The notes: generated by a model from the letters alone, not told the origin. A DNA stretch of 64,000 nucleotides from Eumeta japonica (GCA_005406025.1 BGZK01000544.1:62001-126000), one strand, 5' to 3'. Shown: positions 1 to 13,080, numbered from the stretch's first letter. Translations and numbers: made by a program.

Positions 1-2033
1 AAAAAAAGGAGATTAAGCACTAGAGCCTTGAAAGGGCGCTCCAGCCACTTATGCGGAACTATTTTAGTGATAACGATGGTCATGTAGCTTGACGCTACGG
101 CTAGGTAGATACATGCTAGTATTAAACACATAGCATGGACAATGGGTAAATATGTTACATTTGAACTTAAGTCACATCTGAAATTGTTTATTTAGTAATC
201 TTAATATCATCATATTGATCTGAAAACATTTATTTATTTAGTAGAGAGGACAGATGAGCGTGTGGGTCACCCTACACATAAGTAACGAATTTCCACAGCA
301 TCGGAGAAGTGGCCGACGCGTTGCCTTCCTTTAATATCGCAGCCAGATTGGCAGTTAAACGGGGAATTATCGTAACGGCTCCTAACGATAATACTTTATC
401 AGATATAATGGATAAAATTATTGTACAGATCAATTAAGGAACTATTAAATACCAAGTTTAAAGCACATGTATTATAGCTACTAAAAACCAATATGTAGTT
501 CTTATGTGATTATTTCAGGATTTCAGCGAGAATGGAAATGAAATCCTCAAATTTTAATTTTGTTTTTCAATCGAATCAACAATTTCAAAGACATCGAAAC
601 TATCGATGATTCTAGATTTCTATCAGAGTCAGAATAGTATACCACTTAAATAGAGCATGGATTTTTCATGTTCACTGTAACCAACTTAAAGACGTAATGT
701 ATTACACTTTTTTTTTTAATTATATTTTTGTAATAGCTCTTTTTAATTATGTTGACACTTTTATTAAAAAAAATTTAATATTTTACGAAAAGTAACATAG
801 TCATATTCATTTCAATTCTTTGTAAGTATCCATGTAATATTATCAAATCAAAAACAAATTAAACTGTACAACTCAGTGTAAAGTGACGATTTTAATTTGT
901 GCACATTACGTATACTTTGTAAGTTCTTATTTCTTTCTGATACGTGGGATCTGTACGCATACTTTTTAATCTTTCCATTTACGCTTCTAACGACCCTGAT
1001 TGCGTGGAAAATTTGTTTTACGTGTCGCTATAGGATTATTGGTCCTTTTTACTTCGTCAGTTAAAGCTCACTTATTTAATAAAAATAAATTACAATTATT
1101 TTTAACTTTTTACGTGAATGACCCATTCACGTAAATAAAAAAAAATCTTGTCAATAGATACGGCAGTATTGATGTTTCAATATTTAAATCGGATAGAGAA
1201 TCCATTACGAAATGCTAACATTAAACTTTTTATAGTTTTTATTATCATCTCTTATTTCATACACCTAGACCGGAGAAACTAATATTTTCAGGAGCAATCG
1301 CTAACTTCTTTAAGATTAACTATTTAAATCGATTACAATTAACCGAATATTTGGAATAGCTTTTCATAAAACAGCAAGAAAAAGACATCCAAGCGATCTA
1401 TGAATAAGCTTATTCCCTGATTCTGTGCGAGAAACGCAAGAAAAAATGACCTGATATACACGACAGATCCAGCTAACGCCGCACGCGGCGTTGCCCGGCC
1501 GCTCCGACACGATCGCGGTCGTGGCGACAATATTGTGTTCCGACTGCATTGTGTTTGTGTTTATTAATTGTTATTACGACCAGTTTTACGCTTTATGACT
1601 AACATACCTGTCGCGTTTGACTTATGCGGGCTCGTGGTTTGTTTTGTCGCTTATATGTCACTGCTGCGAGGGCCTTGTCCGTGTTAAGCTATAATTCGTG
1701 ACGCGAAATTGTGTAAATCCGAGGCGCTGCATTAATTATGACTTACTATTAAGTTGGTATCGTTTTGTGTAAGTAATTATATTATTATAGTATATTTTAC
1801 TGTTCGTCTATCAAGTCTATAAAAACCCCTTTTTTTTTAATTACCATAACCTAAAATTGTGGTTTCTACAGATTTTATTAATAATTTTTGATGAAATTTT
1901 TTAATACGAATAACATAATTTCTATCAGAGCTTTCTATTGGCAACGATTCTTTGAAAGCTTGTTCAGTAACGTATTATTCATTATCGATTTTGCTATTTC
2001 TAAAATATTTGAGGTGATTGTTACCAAATAACT
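1..2033. other. AT-rich intergenic or intronic DNA
   Basis: No credible coding sequence is visible in this stretch. It is A+T-rich with homopolymer runs. Two small structures stand out: a hairpin at 1109-1135 (12-bp perfect arms, 3-nt loop) and a GC-rich spot at about 1440-1530 that includes a short palindrome at 1475-1492 (AACGCCGC-AC-GCGGCGTT). The short open frames here lack any recognisable domain. Confidence 0.7.
1109..1135. repeat. Short perfect inverted repeat
   Basis: Arms TTTACGTGAATG (1109-1120) and CATTCACGTAAA (1124-1135) are exact reverse complements separated by ACC. It could form a small hairpin. No function can be assigned. Confidence 0.8.
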
Positions 2034-2330
2034 GCCTGCTTGGCGCAGTGGTAGTGACCCTACTTGTTGCGCTGGGGTCGTGGGTTCGTTTTCCGCACAA
2101 GACAAACATTAACTTATTTGATTAAAAATTAAATTAATGTTTTTCTTGAGTCTGGGTTTTTATATGTATTAAACGTATATATTTACAAAAATTAAAAAAG
2201 TATGTATGCAGTATATCAACTGTCTGGTACCCATAGTACAAGCCTTGTTGCTTAGTTTGGGAGCAGACGGTACTGTGTATATATATCCAAAGATATTATA
2301 TTATTATATATTATTATTATAAAGAAAATT
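2034..2330 (+). mobile_element. tRNA-derived SINE (lepidopteran type)
   Basis: The head contains an RNA polymerase III A-box-like motif TGGCGCAGTGG (2041-2051) and a B-box-like motif GGTTCGTTTTC (2083-2093), spaced as in a tRNA gene. The body continues with stretches I recognise from SINEs abundant in moths and butterflies: a GTCTGGGTTTTTATATG block near 2150-2167, a CCATAGTACAAGC block near 2231 and a TTAGTTTGGGAGC block near 2257. It ends in a TA-rich tail near 2275-2330. Such elements are non-autonomous and depend on a LINE reverse transcriptase. The B-box deviates from GGTTCGANNCC and the internal spacing is eroded, so this copy is probably old. The exact 3' end is uncertain. Confidence 0.75.
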
Positions 2331-4860
2331 GTCTATTTTATCAGTGCAGAATATTAGGAAAACTCTTTGATAACATACTTCATAATCTTCAAAGTACATT
2401 CGCCTAATGTTTTATTTTCTCTAGTGAATACTTATCAATTTTCGGACCCATACATTATCTAGAAATGACCGGATAATAAATATTACGTATAGTATTAGAG
2501 TAAGTTTTATTATCATTATTCATTATTTTTCAGAAGGGTAGATTTCTACATAGTAAGGTCTTTGCATACCTGTCTTAGTTCACTAACATTCATCAACCCT
2601 CTCATACAGATTCCCCGATTTTTTGCGCTTAAAATTAAACTCTTCTTTGATATCCCATCAATTTGGTCTCCGTAACATTTCCCGGAACGACTCTTTACCG
2701 ACCCTTTTATTATACAGATTCACTGTGTAGATTTGTTTAACAAAAGTTCCTACTCAACATTAATATAACACAAAGACGATCTCACCCGCGGTCAAATCTC
2801 AGAGGTGGTAAGATAGAGGGGTATTAACAAAACCAAACGAACGTTCAACAACGGTATAACCCGTCAGACTAGTTAGGGGATCTCGTCTACGTCGCACCGC
2901 ATTAGTCAGACGCAAACAAAGATTCACAATTCTAAATCTTTTAATTGGCATTAAGTGTGACGACAGACGGTGACTTGCCCGAACCGTGACGCGCCTGGAT
3001 TTATATGGAGCGGCTAATAACAAACAGATTTAGACCCGATTTCACTAACCAATGTTAACAACCACAGAATATTAATTCAAATTTAGAATCTTCTCTTCGT
3101 GAGAAGTTGTTGTTAACTTTGTTTGAACGGTCTGTTAATTTTTAAGATTGGTTTGTGAAATAGGATATAAGAACTATAAAGCGGGCTTAAAAACGATACA
3201 GCGATTGCGTTGAAAAATTTAAATGTCGTTACGAAATTTCAGAACTTATTTCTTTTAAGAATAACTGTAAGATATATACCAAGGTTATCACTTACTTATT
3301 TTAAATAGCCCCTTATGAAAACAGTATATTAAGATGAAATAAAAGATTTAATGTTTGTTTTTAAAATCCAAAAATCGGAATATATAACACATATAAATAT
3401 ACAAATGGGGTTCCTTTTTACAAAAAAACCCCACGTGTGTTGTGTAGACAACATAGGTGGGGATTTTTTTAGAATTAAAAACAAGAGAATAGATATAATG
3501 GGATTCAATAATACTGAACATGGTTCTGAAATTAAATACGAAGACTTAATACTATTTTTTCAAGATACTTATACATATTGTATGATTGTATACGGAGTAA
3601 TATCATATTAGTAGTCAAAATACAGTATAAAAATTTCATTCAACTTTCAGGAGCTATACTTTCACTAAGATTTATTACTCTATCACTGAAACAACAACAA
3701 AACAGGAAACCGTTTTGTCTTTCAGTCGATTAAACAATATAATCTATTAATTGCAATTGACGGTGATTAACATTCTAATTGGATTTCAATTACTTTGAAA
3801 AGTATTTTTTTATTAATTTAATGATCAAATTCTCTGAGTCTCACTCGACGATCATTATCACGCATAAAATTTATTATTAACTTATAACTAAATGGCGTGC
3901 ACGAATAACACATTAAATCACTACATTCACTCAAATTTCTCTCTCAATCAAACTATCAAGATATTTTATCAACAGCTCTATATAAATCCAAAACGGGAAT
4001 TCCATTCTAATCTGTCACGTCTAGGAGGTCGGACGGTGTAAAGTTCATCAATGCTGAATTCAATTATCGATTACACCATTGTGTTCCGTTCTATCGATTT
4101 ATATTTAAATACCAATCGTTTACGAGAAATGCATTGTGAAACTCAACGAGCTGGCTTGTGATTTGACGAAATGGCCCACCCAGCTCGCTTAGGTACAGCT
4201 TTTATTTAGAACGGCCAAATTAATATTTTTGTGTCGCCTTATCTGATCGAATGAAAATGCTGTTAAGTGCCAGCACGAACGGTTCTAGATCAATACTTAG
4301 GCATTGGAAAGTATTAAGGCAGAGTTTAATAGTGTCCTTGGCTTTTCGTATTCTAATTTTTTTCTCGTTCCGTGTATTGTTTCTTGTGCAGCAATTTTTA
4401 TTTCAACCGTTGCTTGTTATTGTTGTCTGTCGTCATTGAATGCCTATTTGTTTATTTTATGTTTATGAGATAAATGAACGTTTGTATAATGTTTGCAAAT
4501 TAATTAACGATTAAGTAAAAATTTATAGGCGTTAGAATTTTCTAAATTCAAAAAATTTATTAATCATTGATCACGCTTAAACTACAGTACCACGCATGAA
4601 ACTCTGCCACTCTGAATTGCCTGAGAATGATAACTAACTGTCGGATTTGTTGAAATTGGAGAATAGAATATTAACCATTAGCATACATGAAAATAAAAGT
4701 TACATGTTTCAATAAAAAAAGGGTTAAATTATACGTAAATGTATATACACATAGATAGATCTATATTCACGAGATCCAAATCGCCAAATTTCCTTTCGTA
4801 GTTCAAGAATAAAAAAGGATTGAATAAATTCTCATTGCCGGAAAGGCAAAATTCATATTA
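2331..4860. other. AT-rich intergenic or intronic DNA
   Basis: Mostly A+T-rich sequence without supported genes. It holds a possible LINE remnant at 2540-2760 (listed separately) and a somewhat GC-richer stretch at about 2770-3040 without a convincing ORF. The open frame at 3351-3611 (86 codons) and the one at 4251-4439 show no family motif and are not supported as genes. Confidence 0.6.
2535..2680 (-). pseudogene. Possible C-terminal remnant of a LINE polyprotein
   Basis: Read on the minus strand, one frame gives CMRGLMNVSELRQVCKD and then a TAG stop where a Trp codon would fit. This resembles the tail of LINE ORF2-type proteins in insects (a MNV-x-EAR-x-VCKDR-x-x-WR pattern). Only about 25 codons match and the upstream part is not convincing. 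Treat it as a tentative call. Confidence 0.3.
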
Positions 4861-4877
4861 TGACAATTGTTTTGTTT

Positions 4878-4923
4878 TACGATAAATAAAATATCTTTAT
4901 ATAAAGATATTTTATTTATCGTA
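4878..4923. repeat. 46-bp perfect palindrome
   Basis: Positions 4878-4900 and 4901-4923 are exact reverse complements with no spacer. The sequence is AT-rich, starting TACGATAAAT and ending ATTTATCGTA. It could extrude as a cruciform or form a snap-back RNA hairpin. A second imperfect inverted repeat follows within 10 bp. Confidence 0.95.
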
Positions 4924-4932
4924 CGAGTACGA

Positions 4933-4997
4933 GTACGATATGGAGTCTTAATGATATGGACTGTATATGATACAGTCTATATCATTAAGACTCGTAC
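4933..4997. repeat. Second hairpin: imperfect inverted repeat next to the palindrome
   Basis: The left arm at 4933-4966 and right arm at 4970-4997 pair almost completely around the 3-nt centre ATG (4967-4969). The left arm has about six extra bases near its base (the TATGG region). The right arm begins ATACAGTC and ends GACTCGTAC. A GTACGA unit is repeated just before it (4921-4938). Confidence 0.85.
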
Positions 4998-5000
4998 TGT

Positions 5001-5480
5001 TTTCATAATTAAAAAAATTATTTTAAAGCACTCAGTACTTAGATGTATCAACAACTATATACAGCCCGACGACCGACACAACGCGACGACCGTCAATAAA
5101 ACAGAGAGGCTAGAGCGCAACAAGCTCGGTTTTATCAGAGCTAAGAAACAGAAGCCCCCCCAATTAAGAGGGAGCCCTGTCTCATAAACTAAAATGTATC
5201 GGCGGGCCTCCGGCCGCGGTGGTCCCGCGACGCGTTGTAATCTGTCATCCGAACTGTCAAATTACTAACGGGCGAGCGACCGATCGGCTACCGAACTTGT
5301 CGCAGATAACGGACAGCTGCACTCCGCCATTGACAACGTAAAACTACAGATAGACCTGTCTGTGTATATAGCGCCTACGACCTCTGTGAGGACAATTACA
5401 CAGATACATGCATTGCATCGACCTGGTATTGTACCGAAGCCGTTCGATGTGTGCTGTTTAAGTACGAGCCTAGGTAACTA
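5001..5480. other. GC/CpG-rich non-coding block
   Basis: A CpG-rich stretch (for example the CGGCGGGCCTCCGGCCGCGG run near 5199-5218, and CGACGCG motifs) sits in AT-rich surroundings. The open frame running through its first part starts inside the palindromes and has no domain. It may be a conserved regulatory element or an old repeat. No function can be read from the sequence. Confidence 0.45.
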
Positions 5481-8400
5481 ACGAATGCAAAATAATTAGT
5501 GAGGCTGTGCCAGTTAAATATTAAAAGAAATGGTTTTCAATAATAACTCCGTGAAGGTAGGCGAAAAAACGTTCATAAAATATAGGAATATTTATGGTTG
5601 GGCGATCGACACTTTTGAGACAGAGAGACGAAAATGAGAGAATGTAAACGTGTACTTGGCGCTGAGCGACTGTGCCTCTACATTTGTTTACTATTTTGTT
5701 GTATACTTCTAGTAGACAAGTAATAGTATACTTCTAGTAGTAAGTAAGTAGAAGCTTATGTACACATATGTAGGTATATTACTGCAGTATATGTAGACGT
5801 ATGGTGTACCTGTCAGCAGCATATTTTTAGTGTTAAAATGTACTGATTAATTGTATAATTTGTTAATATTTTTATAAGGACAACTAATAATAAAATGTTT
5901 CTTTTTATAGCTTTAAAAACAAACTCTTTCCAAAATTATTGAATACAATTTTTTTACCGTTTCTTCATTTGCTTCCTATTTAATAATATATGATATGTAT
6001 ATAGCGAAAGAAACATCATTCCCGCTGTATGCCGCTCGATACCTCTCGGTTTTTTTAATAATAAATTATCTGAGACTTAAGAGTGCTAGAATGAGCTAAA
6101 CACTTTTCCAAAGTAGAAAAAAAAAAGAAATAACGACGACAAATACATGAGAATAAAACGTGTATAAATAAATGATTCGTAAATATTATACTGTTTGGAA
6201 TGTCCAATTTTTGTTTTCATTTTCATATAAATTCATGTGTAGCCAAAAATTACTTATATTTTTCTTATTACAAATTACAATTTTAAACAGTATAGCATGT
6301 ATTTCACATCCATTAATATGGATTCGATGCAAATTATCAGACATATGTGGAAAATATGTATTAGCCGTCCATTCTCTTTGGCTCACGCATCGCATAATCT
6401 TTGACTCACAAAACAAAAGTGTAGGTGTAACGTCGAGGGGACAAACATTGTATATTCATCTTTTTTCGTCTCTTTTACAAGGAATCTTAATTAATTCCCA
6501 ATGCCGTGGCATTATTAAAATAGTCGAGGAGTTGAGCTGACTGATCGTTTATAATACTTAACGAATCACGTCCCATCCATGTTTTTAGCTATTTTTAATA
6601 ATGAGTTATTAAAATATTGGCGTTCGTTCGTTTTTTTTTTTTTTGCACCGACATCATCGACCTTTACCTGCGAACAATAAGCAGGTAACCGGTCCCGAAC
6701 CGGGCCGTTTAAAACATTTGCACAGTCTCGAGTGCTAATTAATGACGCGCATTCGTAAGGCCTTAAATTATTTGAGTACACTGACTGGCCAAATGACGAA
6801 TCGCCACAGAAGATTTGTAAGAGGAAAACGTGGCAAATTTTAAATATGTCACTTGCATTTCGTTTTTTTGTACAGTATATACTCTTTTTTGTTTTTCGTT
6901 TGTTTAGCAAAAGGAGTGACAGTGTAACTTCTAACGAGGTGTATGGATTTTGCTTTAAGTTTTTCTTATATTGTTAATTTAGATAGTAAAACTTTGGTGT
7001 TCGTAATATTTTATCGGTTGCGAACTGTTCCACTGTAAGTCCAAAGATTAAGGTTTGATAGAAAGTTTACTATTGTTGCAGGTCAAATAAATAAAAAAGA
7101 CAATAACGAAATGTTAATGAAATAATTGTTAGTCTAAAAAACTTTTGTGTCAATCATTTCAAAACATTAAATATTTGGCAAATTAATAATCAAAGCAATC
7201 CAATAGAAAAATTTTATTTTTAATCAATAACTTAAATATTGTACACCTTACCATATACTGATAATAATGTGGTGATTCTATTATAATTTGAGAAACAACC
7301 TTAGCCCATTTACCCTTTCTTACAAAAGAGTTTGCTTATATTACGTTATATAAAATATTGGTTCTGTTTTTAATATTTTTAGTAGCAAGCCTTATTAATA
7401 GCCTTTGCAAATCCTTGTTTGTTCATCACTTAAACGAGTATACGGGTAAAGAATATGCTCATTACAATCTATCAATACGACCCGACCTACTTAATACAAC
7501 ACTTGTATCTAGAGAGTACTTCAACAGATAAAACAGCCGAAAAATAATAAGTTTGTTTAAAGCAAACTGTGGCGACTAGCAAACGAATTAAAACAAACCC
7601 AAATTTCGCGCCTCTAAAATAAACGCCAACCGGTCAGCTCACGCCTCGTCAGCCTACTGGAGACAAATATTCTCATATACAACCCATTTAATGCTTCGTT
7701 AAGGTGCGCCGTTCCTTCTAAGAAAAGGATATTGTGTCCTGTCGTGTATCCTACTACTTCAGGTTCAGGGCGTGAACCTCGAGTCCTTTATGGCTTTGTC
7801 TAAAGACTGTTGTCACCCATAAGAAGACACGTGCCGAAGCGGCGGCTCAACGTAGTCTTCTAGACAAGGAGCGAGTGATTTAATTCGACTCAAGTTGAAA
7901 ACTGATCGGTATATTCGTCCTCGTCGAAACAAGCGCTTATATTTCGATTCGCAGGCGACGCTCTTAACCGGAACAGGATATGTTAGGTCATCACCCGACA
8001 ATGGCTCATTTGAGGACTTACGAGACTTCGCGTGCCCTTAAAGGTTCTTAAGAACCTTTTTGCGCCCCGCTGGTTGGAGATAAGATGCCCCACTTCGAAT
8101 TTCGTGTAGGTGTTAATTGGTGTTATTCGAATTTGTGCATGCGTTAGGAAAATATTAAACGATGCAGATCATCAGTATACACTCGTGTCCTGCGTGGCAG
8201 TCAGATGTACTCATCCCTAGTCTAGCAATTATTAATACTATTAAATTATTATTATCTAGCTGTTGAAAAGTAACCAACGTATGTGTTACATGTATAACAA
8301 AATCGATTAGAAATTAGTTAATCAATTTCATCATCGAATGAAAAGTGTAGGTAGGTTTGTAATTTTTTATTCTTATAAATAATAATATTCTATTATTAAT

Positions 8401-8920
8401 ATTATATTTTTTATTCTTATGTTCGTTTTCACAGATACGAAGATTTAATAGACAAGATTGATAGTTGAAATTAATCCTTAACTTATAATTGATACGATAG
8501 GTGGATTTATGTTTAATATTTAAAAAATATTTTTTCCATTATTGAAAATGAAATGTTTTAATTTGGACGTAAACAAATATAATAACTCCATTATAAACCT
8601 TACATTAACTAGCTTGGTAGTATAAAGTCAGATATAAATAACGTAGCTTTGTATCGTTTTCGTATGCAAAACACAAAGACACTAGAATTTAGTGTTAACG
8701 TCAGTTATAAATTAAGTTCCACATTTCCCAAGGTTTTATATATGCCTATTAAAAATAATATATTATTCCCCAACAAAGATAAATATCAATGAAAATTTAC
8801 TATTTAATCAAATTTGATTTCTTAGTCTATTTAAACATATTTGTACGAGTGTCGAATATATTCAGGCAATACTTTTCATGACATGTTCACAAGAAAATAA
8901 ACATTCTACTTCAATAATTC
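5481..8920. other. Intergenic or intronic DNA with moderately GC-rich patches
   Basis: AT-rich background. A patch at about 6640-6790 contains AACCGGT and GAACCGGG half-sites reminiscent of Grainyhead-type sites. A second patch at 7590-8110 is CpG-richer and holds a 20-bp perfect palindrome at 8040-8059 (AAAGGTTCTT then AAGAACCTTT). The 122-codon open frame at 6172-6540 is overlapped by an antisense frame and has no recognisable domain, so I do not call it a gene. Confidence 0.5.
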
Positions 8921-9345
8921 GTGTACACGAATGAACGTAGGCGTCCAGTTCACATTCGGCCCGAAGGCGGCGATGTTCCGGTGTGAAGTGTGAAAGAGAC
9001 AGACGAACAATCGGGCACGGCCATCGGCACTTTCATTAATTATCCGGCGGTTTAGATAAGGCGCTGCGGCCGTAATGACCGCGCGGCCGGCCATTGCTCA
9101 TCGCCGGCTATCATACCTCTCGTCTTGTTCTTGCGCGGGAGATCATTAATTGTTAGCGATCGGGTTTCGGGGCGTAGTGACAGTTTTAAAAGGCATCGAA
9201 GCTTGTACGGATTGCGTTGTATCGAAAACTTGTGATGCGGTCGCGCACGCGCGTCGACGGCTGGAATCGACTTTTGACATGGTTCGAATTGATATAATTA
9301 TTGGATTCGTATGGATGTCTTCTTCTGGCGCATTCTTTTAAACGA
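8921..9345. promoter_or_regulatory. GC-rich candidate conserved regulatory block
   Basis: CpG-rich sequence (CGGCCGTAATGACCGCGCGG and neighbours near 9070-9090) is interspersed with homeodomain-like cores: CATTAATTATC near 9034 and TCATTAATTG near 9143. There is no long ORF; the 62- and 63-codon frames here look accidental. The mix of GC-rich text with TAATTA cores resembles insect developmental enhancers or CpG promoters. This is inference from composition and motifs only. Confidence 0.35.
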
Positions 9346-9479
9346 CAATATACGCTTCATTCAGCTGTTGCATGTCTTCTTGTAATTGCGAATTCATTAA
9401 AAGTTTCCAAAGCCATAATCGCTTATTTATGTCTGTAAATCGGAATGCAACGATCCGTATCGACCGAACTAAGTAAATT

Positions 9480-10110
9480 GCTTAATCACTTAGCCCTGAT
9501 TTCGTTGAGGCTCGTAGGTGCAATCACCGCGCGCGTCCTTCGAACCGATTTCCCTTCGCGACATACGTAGAAACATAATATCGTGACGTCACCGTATTAT
9601 CCTCAACTAATAAAACGAGATTAGGTATTACGTTAATGCCCCCCGGCAGCAAATCCGATAAAACTATCACGACATCGCCCTAATAAAGCGTGGAGCGCTC
9701 CTTAAAACCCCGACCGAGGGCACCTCGGACGGGGACAAAAAAAAGGTAACATTAAAAGTGAAATCCTCCAGAGCTCTGATTGACCACAAATCAATATTAA
9801 TGATCGAAGCCGCGGGGGCCCGCCGCTGCGCGCGCGGGAAAGGGACGAGACGTGTTCGGACACCTCGCCCTTGAAGCGCTTTAAGTGCTAAACGAATAAA
9901 ACCATTAATTACATGCAATTCAATGTACATATTGAATTTATTCAAATGGTGATAAATGGCCGTCGTAAGGAGAAACAAGAGGTGCGAAAGAGATGTACTG
10001 CACCGGCTCGGAGCTCGGCCGTGCTGCGGGCGCTCGCCGCGGCCGCAGTTAACGATCTCGTGGTAGCGCGGGCCGGGCTGGATGTGTGGAGTGTTACGTG
10101 TTCGTCTCCG
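9480..10110. promoter_or_regulatory. GC-rich candidate regulatory block with a CRE
   Basis: Two GC-rich sub-blocks (9480-9650 and 9690-10090) carry a perfect CRE palindrome TGACGTCA at 9584-9591 and the AT-rich motif string AATCAATATTAATGAT near 9790. Overlapping frames on both strands (minus 9667-9978, plus 9913-10161) are reciprocal shadows with arginine/alanine-rich composition typical of GC-rich non-coding DNA. It may contain a promoter or an unrecognised exon. Confidence 0.35.
9584..9591. promoter_or_regulatory. Perfect CRE motif TGACGTCA
   Basis: Exact palindromic CREB/ATF consensus within a GC-rich block. It is one of five exact copies in the window. Confidence 0.5.
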
Positions 10111-12770
10111 CTGTCATATAAACGAATACATGGGTATCATAATAATTGTAATATAAAATAAACAGTAGTGCAATGTAATAATAGTCTTTATTACATAAAC
10201 CGATTTGTTGTTATGTCGTTATTGCATGTGATGATTCCTATATTCCATTAAAATAATGTACTAAATTAGTCATAAGTGGTAGGATTTTGTCATGTTTCAA
10301 AGAACTATTGCTAAGAGATGTTTTGGTTTTGAGTATTTCGACGAGGTGGAAATTCCGTTTGAAGTCCTCATGAGTCGTCATTATGCCTGTCCTTGAAAAT
10401 TCTTTACAAACTGTTTTTTTTTAACTTTTCAATGTATCTGGCTGGCTGTAATATACATAAAATTTTAAACTAAATGAAATTCAATCTTGTTAAATGTTGG
10501 CAATCCTAGTAAACAAGTTTTTCATTTATACTTATGATGTCGATGTTAATCATACATTTATAAGAACCTGAAGATGAAACGTGTACTCAAGAAATTCTTC
10601 CTTCTTCAAAAATCTTCTCGCCGCTTCCTTCTTTACGTATATTGCTTATGAAGATAGCTCGTTAAACGCAATACTAGTACAAAAAACGGGATTTTCATTT
10701 ATTTGCCAAATAACAATTTCATTGAAACAACGATGAATTTTTCGTTAGAAAAGTAAAACGTGTGATGAGATGTTTGGGCCATTAGCAAAAGTATATAAAG
10801 GAAAGTAGGCCGACAAAAAAAATCTAGAGAGCGCGAATATATGATGTATGTGGGTCAGCTCGAGGCGCTCTAAGAAATATTAGGTAGACCAAAGTATATT
10901 GAAGAAGGGCTAAATTTTAAATACCTAAAATCGACGAGCTACCATAAATGTTTCATAATATCAGTAAAGCTAGAGACAGATCGTCTGGAGATCTACATAG
11001 TCTGTGGCTACCCTCTAGAGCTTACGAAACAAGTAAATGACGTAGAACTTGTTTTTAGCTTATAACCTGTATTGTTGTGATGTTACACTCGAGATTTGAT
11101 TTTTGCGAAAGTTTTAGGTACTTCTACATGATGCAGAAAAATGCATTTGCATTGATAAGTATGAACACGAATGCGTGCAAGTGCGTGATAGAAGAAAAGT
11201 TTGAAAGAAAAGAACAATAAAGTAGAAAACATAACTAATGTCGGTAAATAAAAATATTTATTTAAATTAATTAGTTCAGCTTCTGATTTTAATCATTTTT
11301 CGCTGTAATATAATATAATCGCAACTAGCCTTGAAGAAAGTATATTATAAAATATAAATAAAAATATATATGTATATAATTAACGTTTTAACAGTGACAA
11401 TATTGATGTCAAATTGAGAGCTGTGAGACATATCCAATTTTTAATTCCAATATAGCAGCAGGTTGTTAAAGATTCATCTGCGATTTGAATCAGTTTGATA
11501 TATCAGATCTTGGAGCAAACTAAGTCAGTTCACACATTCAAAATTCTCACTGTCATATATTAGTAAATGTATTTTTACCACATTTTTCCTTATTTATAAT
11601 AAGATACTGTTTTTAATTACATGTCATATCCTTTTCAGTTAAACGTGTTGATGATCGTAAAATATAGTAATATATTGTAATGTAAAACTGAATGTAAACT
11701 AAATTATTTAAATTTGATCCCATTTAAAAGAATTTTTTTAGAGCAAACGATTTTGACCACAGCATCAGTTCTTGAATAAAGGAGTATTTTTATTATCAAG
11801 ACTGTTGAATGATGTTTAAAATTTCAAATAGTAACGTTTGGTATAGGATAATAACACATTGTTTCACTTTTTTAAAGTTTTATTCTTTAAGTTTTACCCA
11901 AAAATATATTGAATAAAACTTGACTTTAAAATATTGAAATCAAGAGCGTTAATTAATTACTTTGGAGGAAAAATTTTATTTCTTAAAATTGCCATTTTAT
12001 TTTATATCCTTATTTTATATTTGCAGCTGCTTTTATTAATATATTTCCAAGTAATGATTTATACAAATATTTAGTACATATTTTTTGTTATCGCCTTTTG
12101 CGTGTGCGCAGATACAACTTAAAATATTCTAATTTATTCATAATATTGGCAGATGGTCAAATTTTATCACCCAAAATTAAAATAAAACATTAAACAGAAC
12201 AGATAGATATTCCATTACAATAACTTAAATTTCTCAAATATATAACGAATGAGAAACGTACAAGCGATTGGGAAAACATGCTCTTATATGACTTTAACTA
12301 AAGAAAATAATTTTATATTCATTTAGGAATAATTAACAAGCAGCAGTATCTCTAAAAATATTGCACGATATTTATTTATTCATTTTATATAATAAACGAT
12401 TTAAGGCATTGGGATATTAATAACTTCAATAACGCCATTTTAATATACCTTATTATTTTACTTTACTAAAATAAATGCAACAGCGCTTTAAAAGATCGTA
12501 GTGAGACTTTGAACAGTTTGATAAAAACTATGATAAATAGGATACTATTTTTGTACAACAATCTTAATTATATATTTAATTACTTTTTACATTACTTTTC
12601 TTAAAGTTTGCATCACGCATCACTCAAAAAGTGTATTCAACAATAAACCGATCACTGTTTTGAGTTATGATTATTACTTTAAAATATATCATCTTTCTTA
12701 ATAAAAATATTTGTTTAAGAAAGATAGTGAGCGTATCATTATTCCATTTTCGATATAGAAACATACGTTT
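10111..12770. other. AT-rich intergenic or intronic DNA
   Basis: No gene is supported. A 34-codon ATG-initiated frame at about 10,291-10,395 (MFQRTIAKRC...) is noted but has no family match. A hairpin with 10-bp arms lies at 12,691-12,725 (ATCTTTCTTA paired with TAAGAAAGAT). The rest is low-complexity A+T-rich sequence. Confidence 0.65.
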
Positions 12771-13080
12771 CTTTACCAAAACACACCGAGCCTCCCGAAG
12801 GACTCGCCGTTAAGATTAACAGAAATTCCCTTTTCCACCGTCCCCGGAGCTGGCGGCGGGAGTTCTTATTAGGCCCGGCCGCGCTCGTTAGAGCTCACAA
12901 ATCTCCACTAAACTCGCAATGTGACAAACACACAAACCATAAAATTAAATTAATGCCTTTCGGCTTTGCCCGCTCTCTTTGAGGACATCCTCCCGCTAGT
13001 TAAGGCCATTAAAGAGGCTCGAGGATTTTCGCGGAGTTCTCTCGCCGGGTTATTCCTTCGCATGCAGTGTTCTTATACAT
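12771..13080. promoter_or_regulatory. GC-rich candidate conserved block
   Basis: A sharply bounded GC-rich segment (GAGCTGGCGGCGGGAGTTC near 12,847; CCCGGCCGCGCTCG near 12,873) holds TTAAG and ATTAAA cores and no ORF of useful length. It is similar in flavour to the blocks near 9, 28.4 and 57.1 kb. It is probably a non-coding conserved or promoter element; this is inference. Confidence 0.35.

Noticed and set aside
3351..3611. 86-codon plus-strand ORF
   Set aside because: No recognisable domain; starts and ends in low-complexity DNA.
4867..5187. 106-codon ORF
   Set aside because: It begins inside two palindromes; its residues are a by-product of the inverted repeats.
6172..6540. 122-codon plus-strand ORF
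   Set aside because: No family motif, overlapped by an antisense frame, and composition like surrounding AT-rich DNA.
10291..10395. 34-codon small ORF
   Set aside because: ATG-initiated but without homology or supporting signals.
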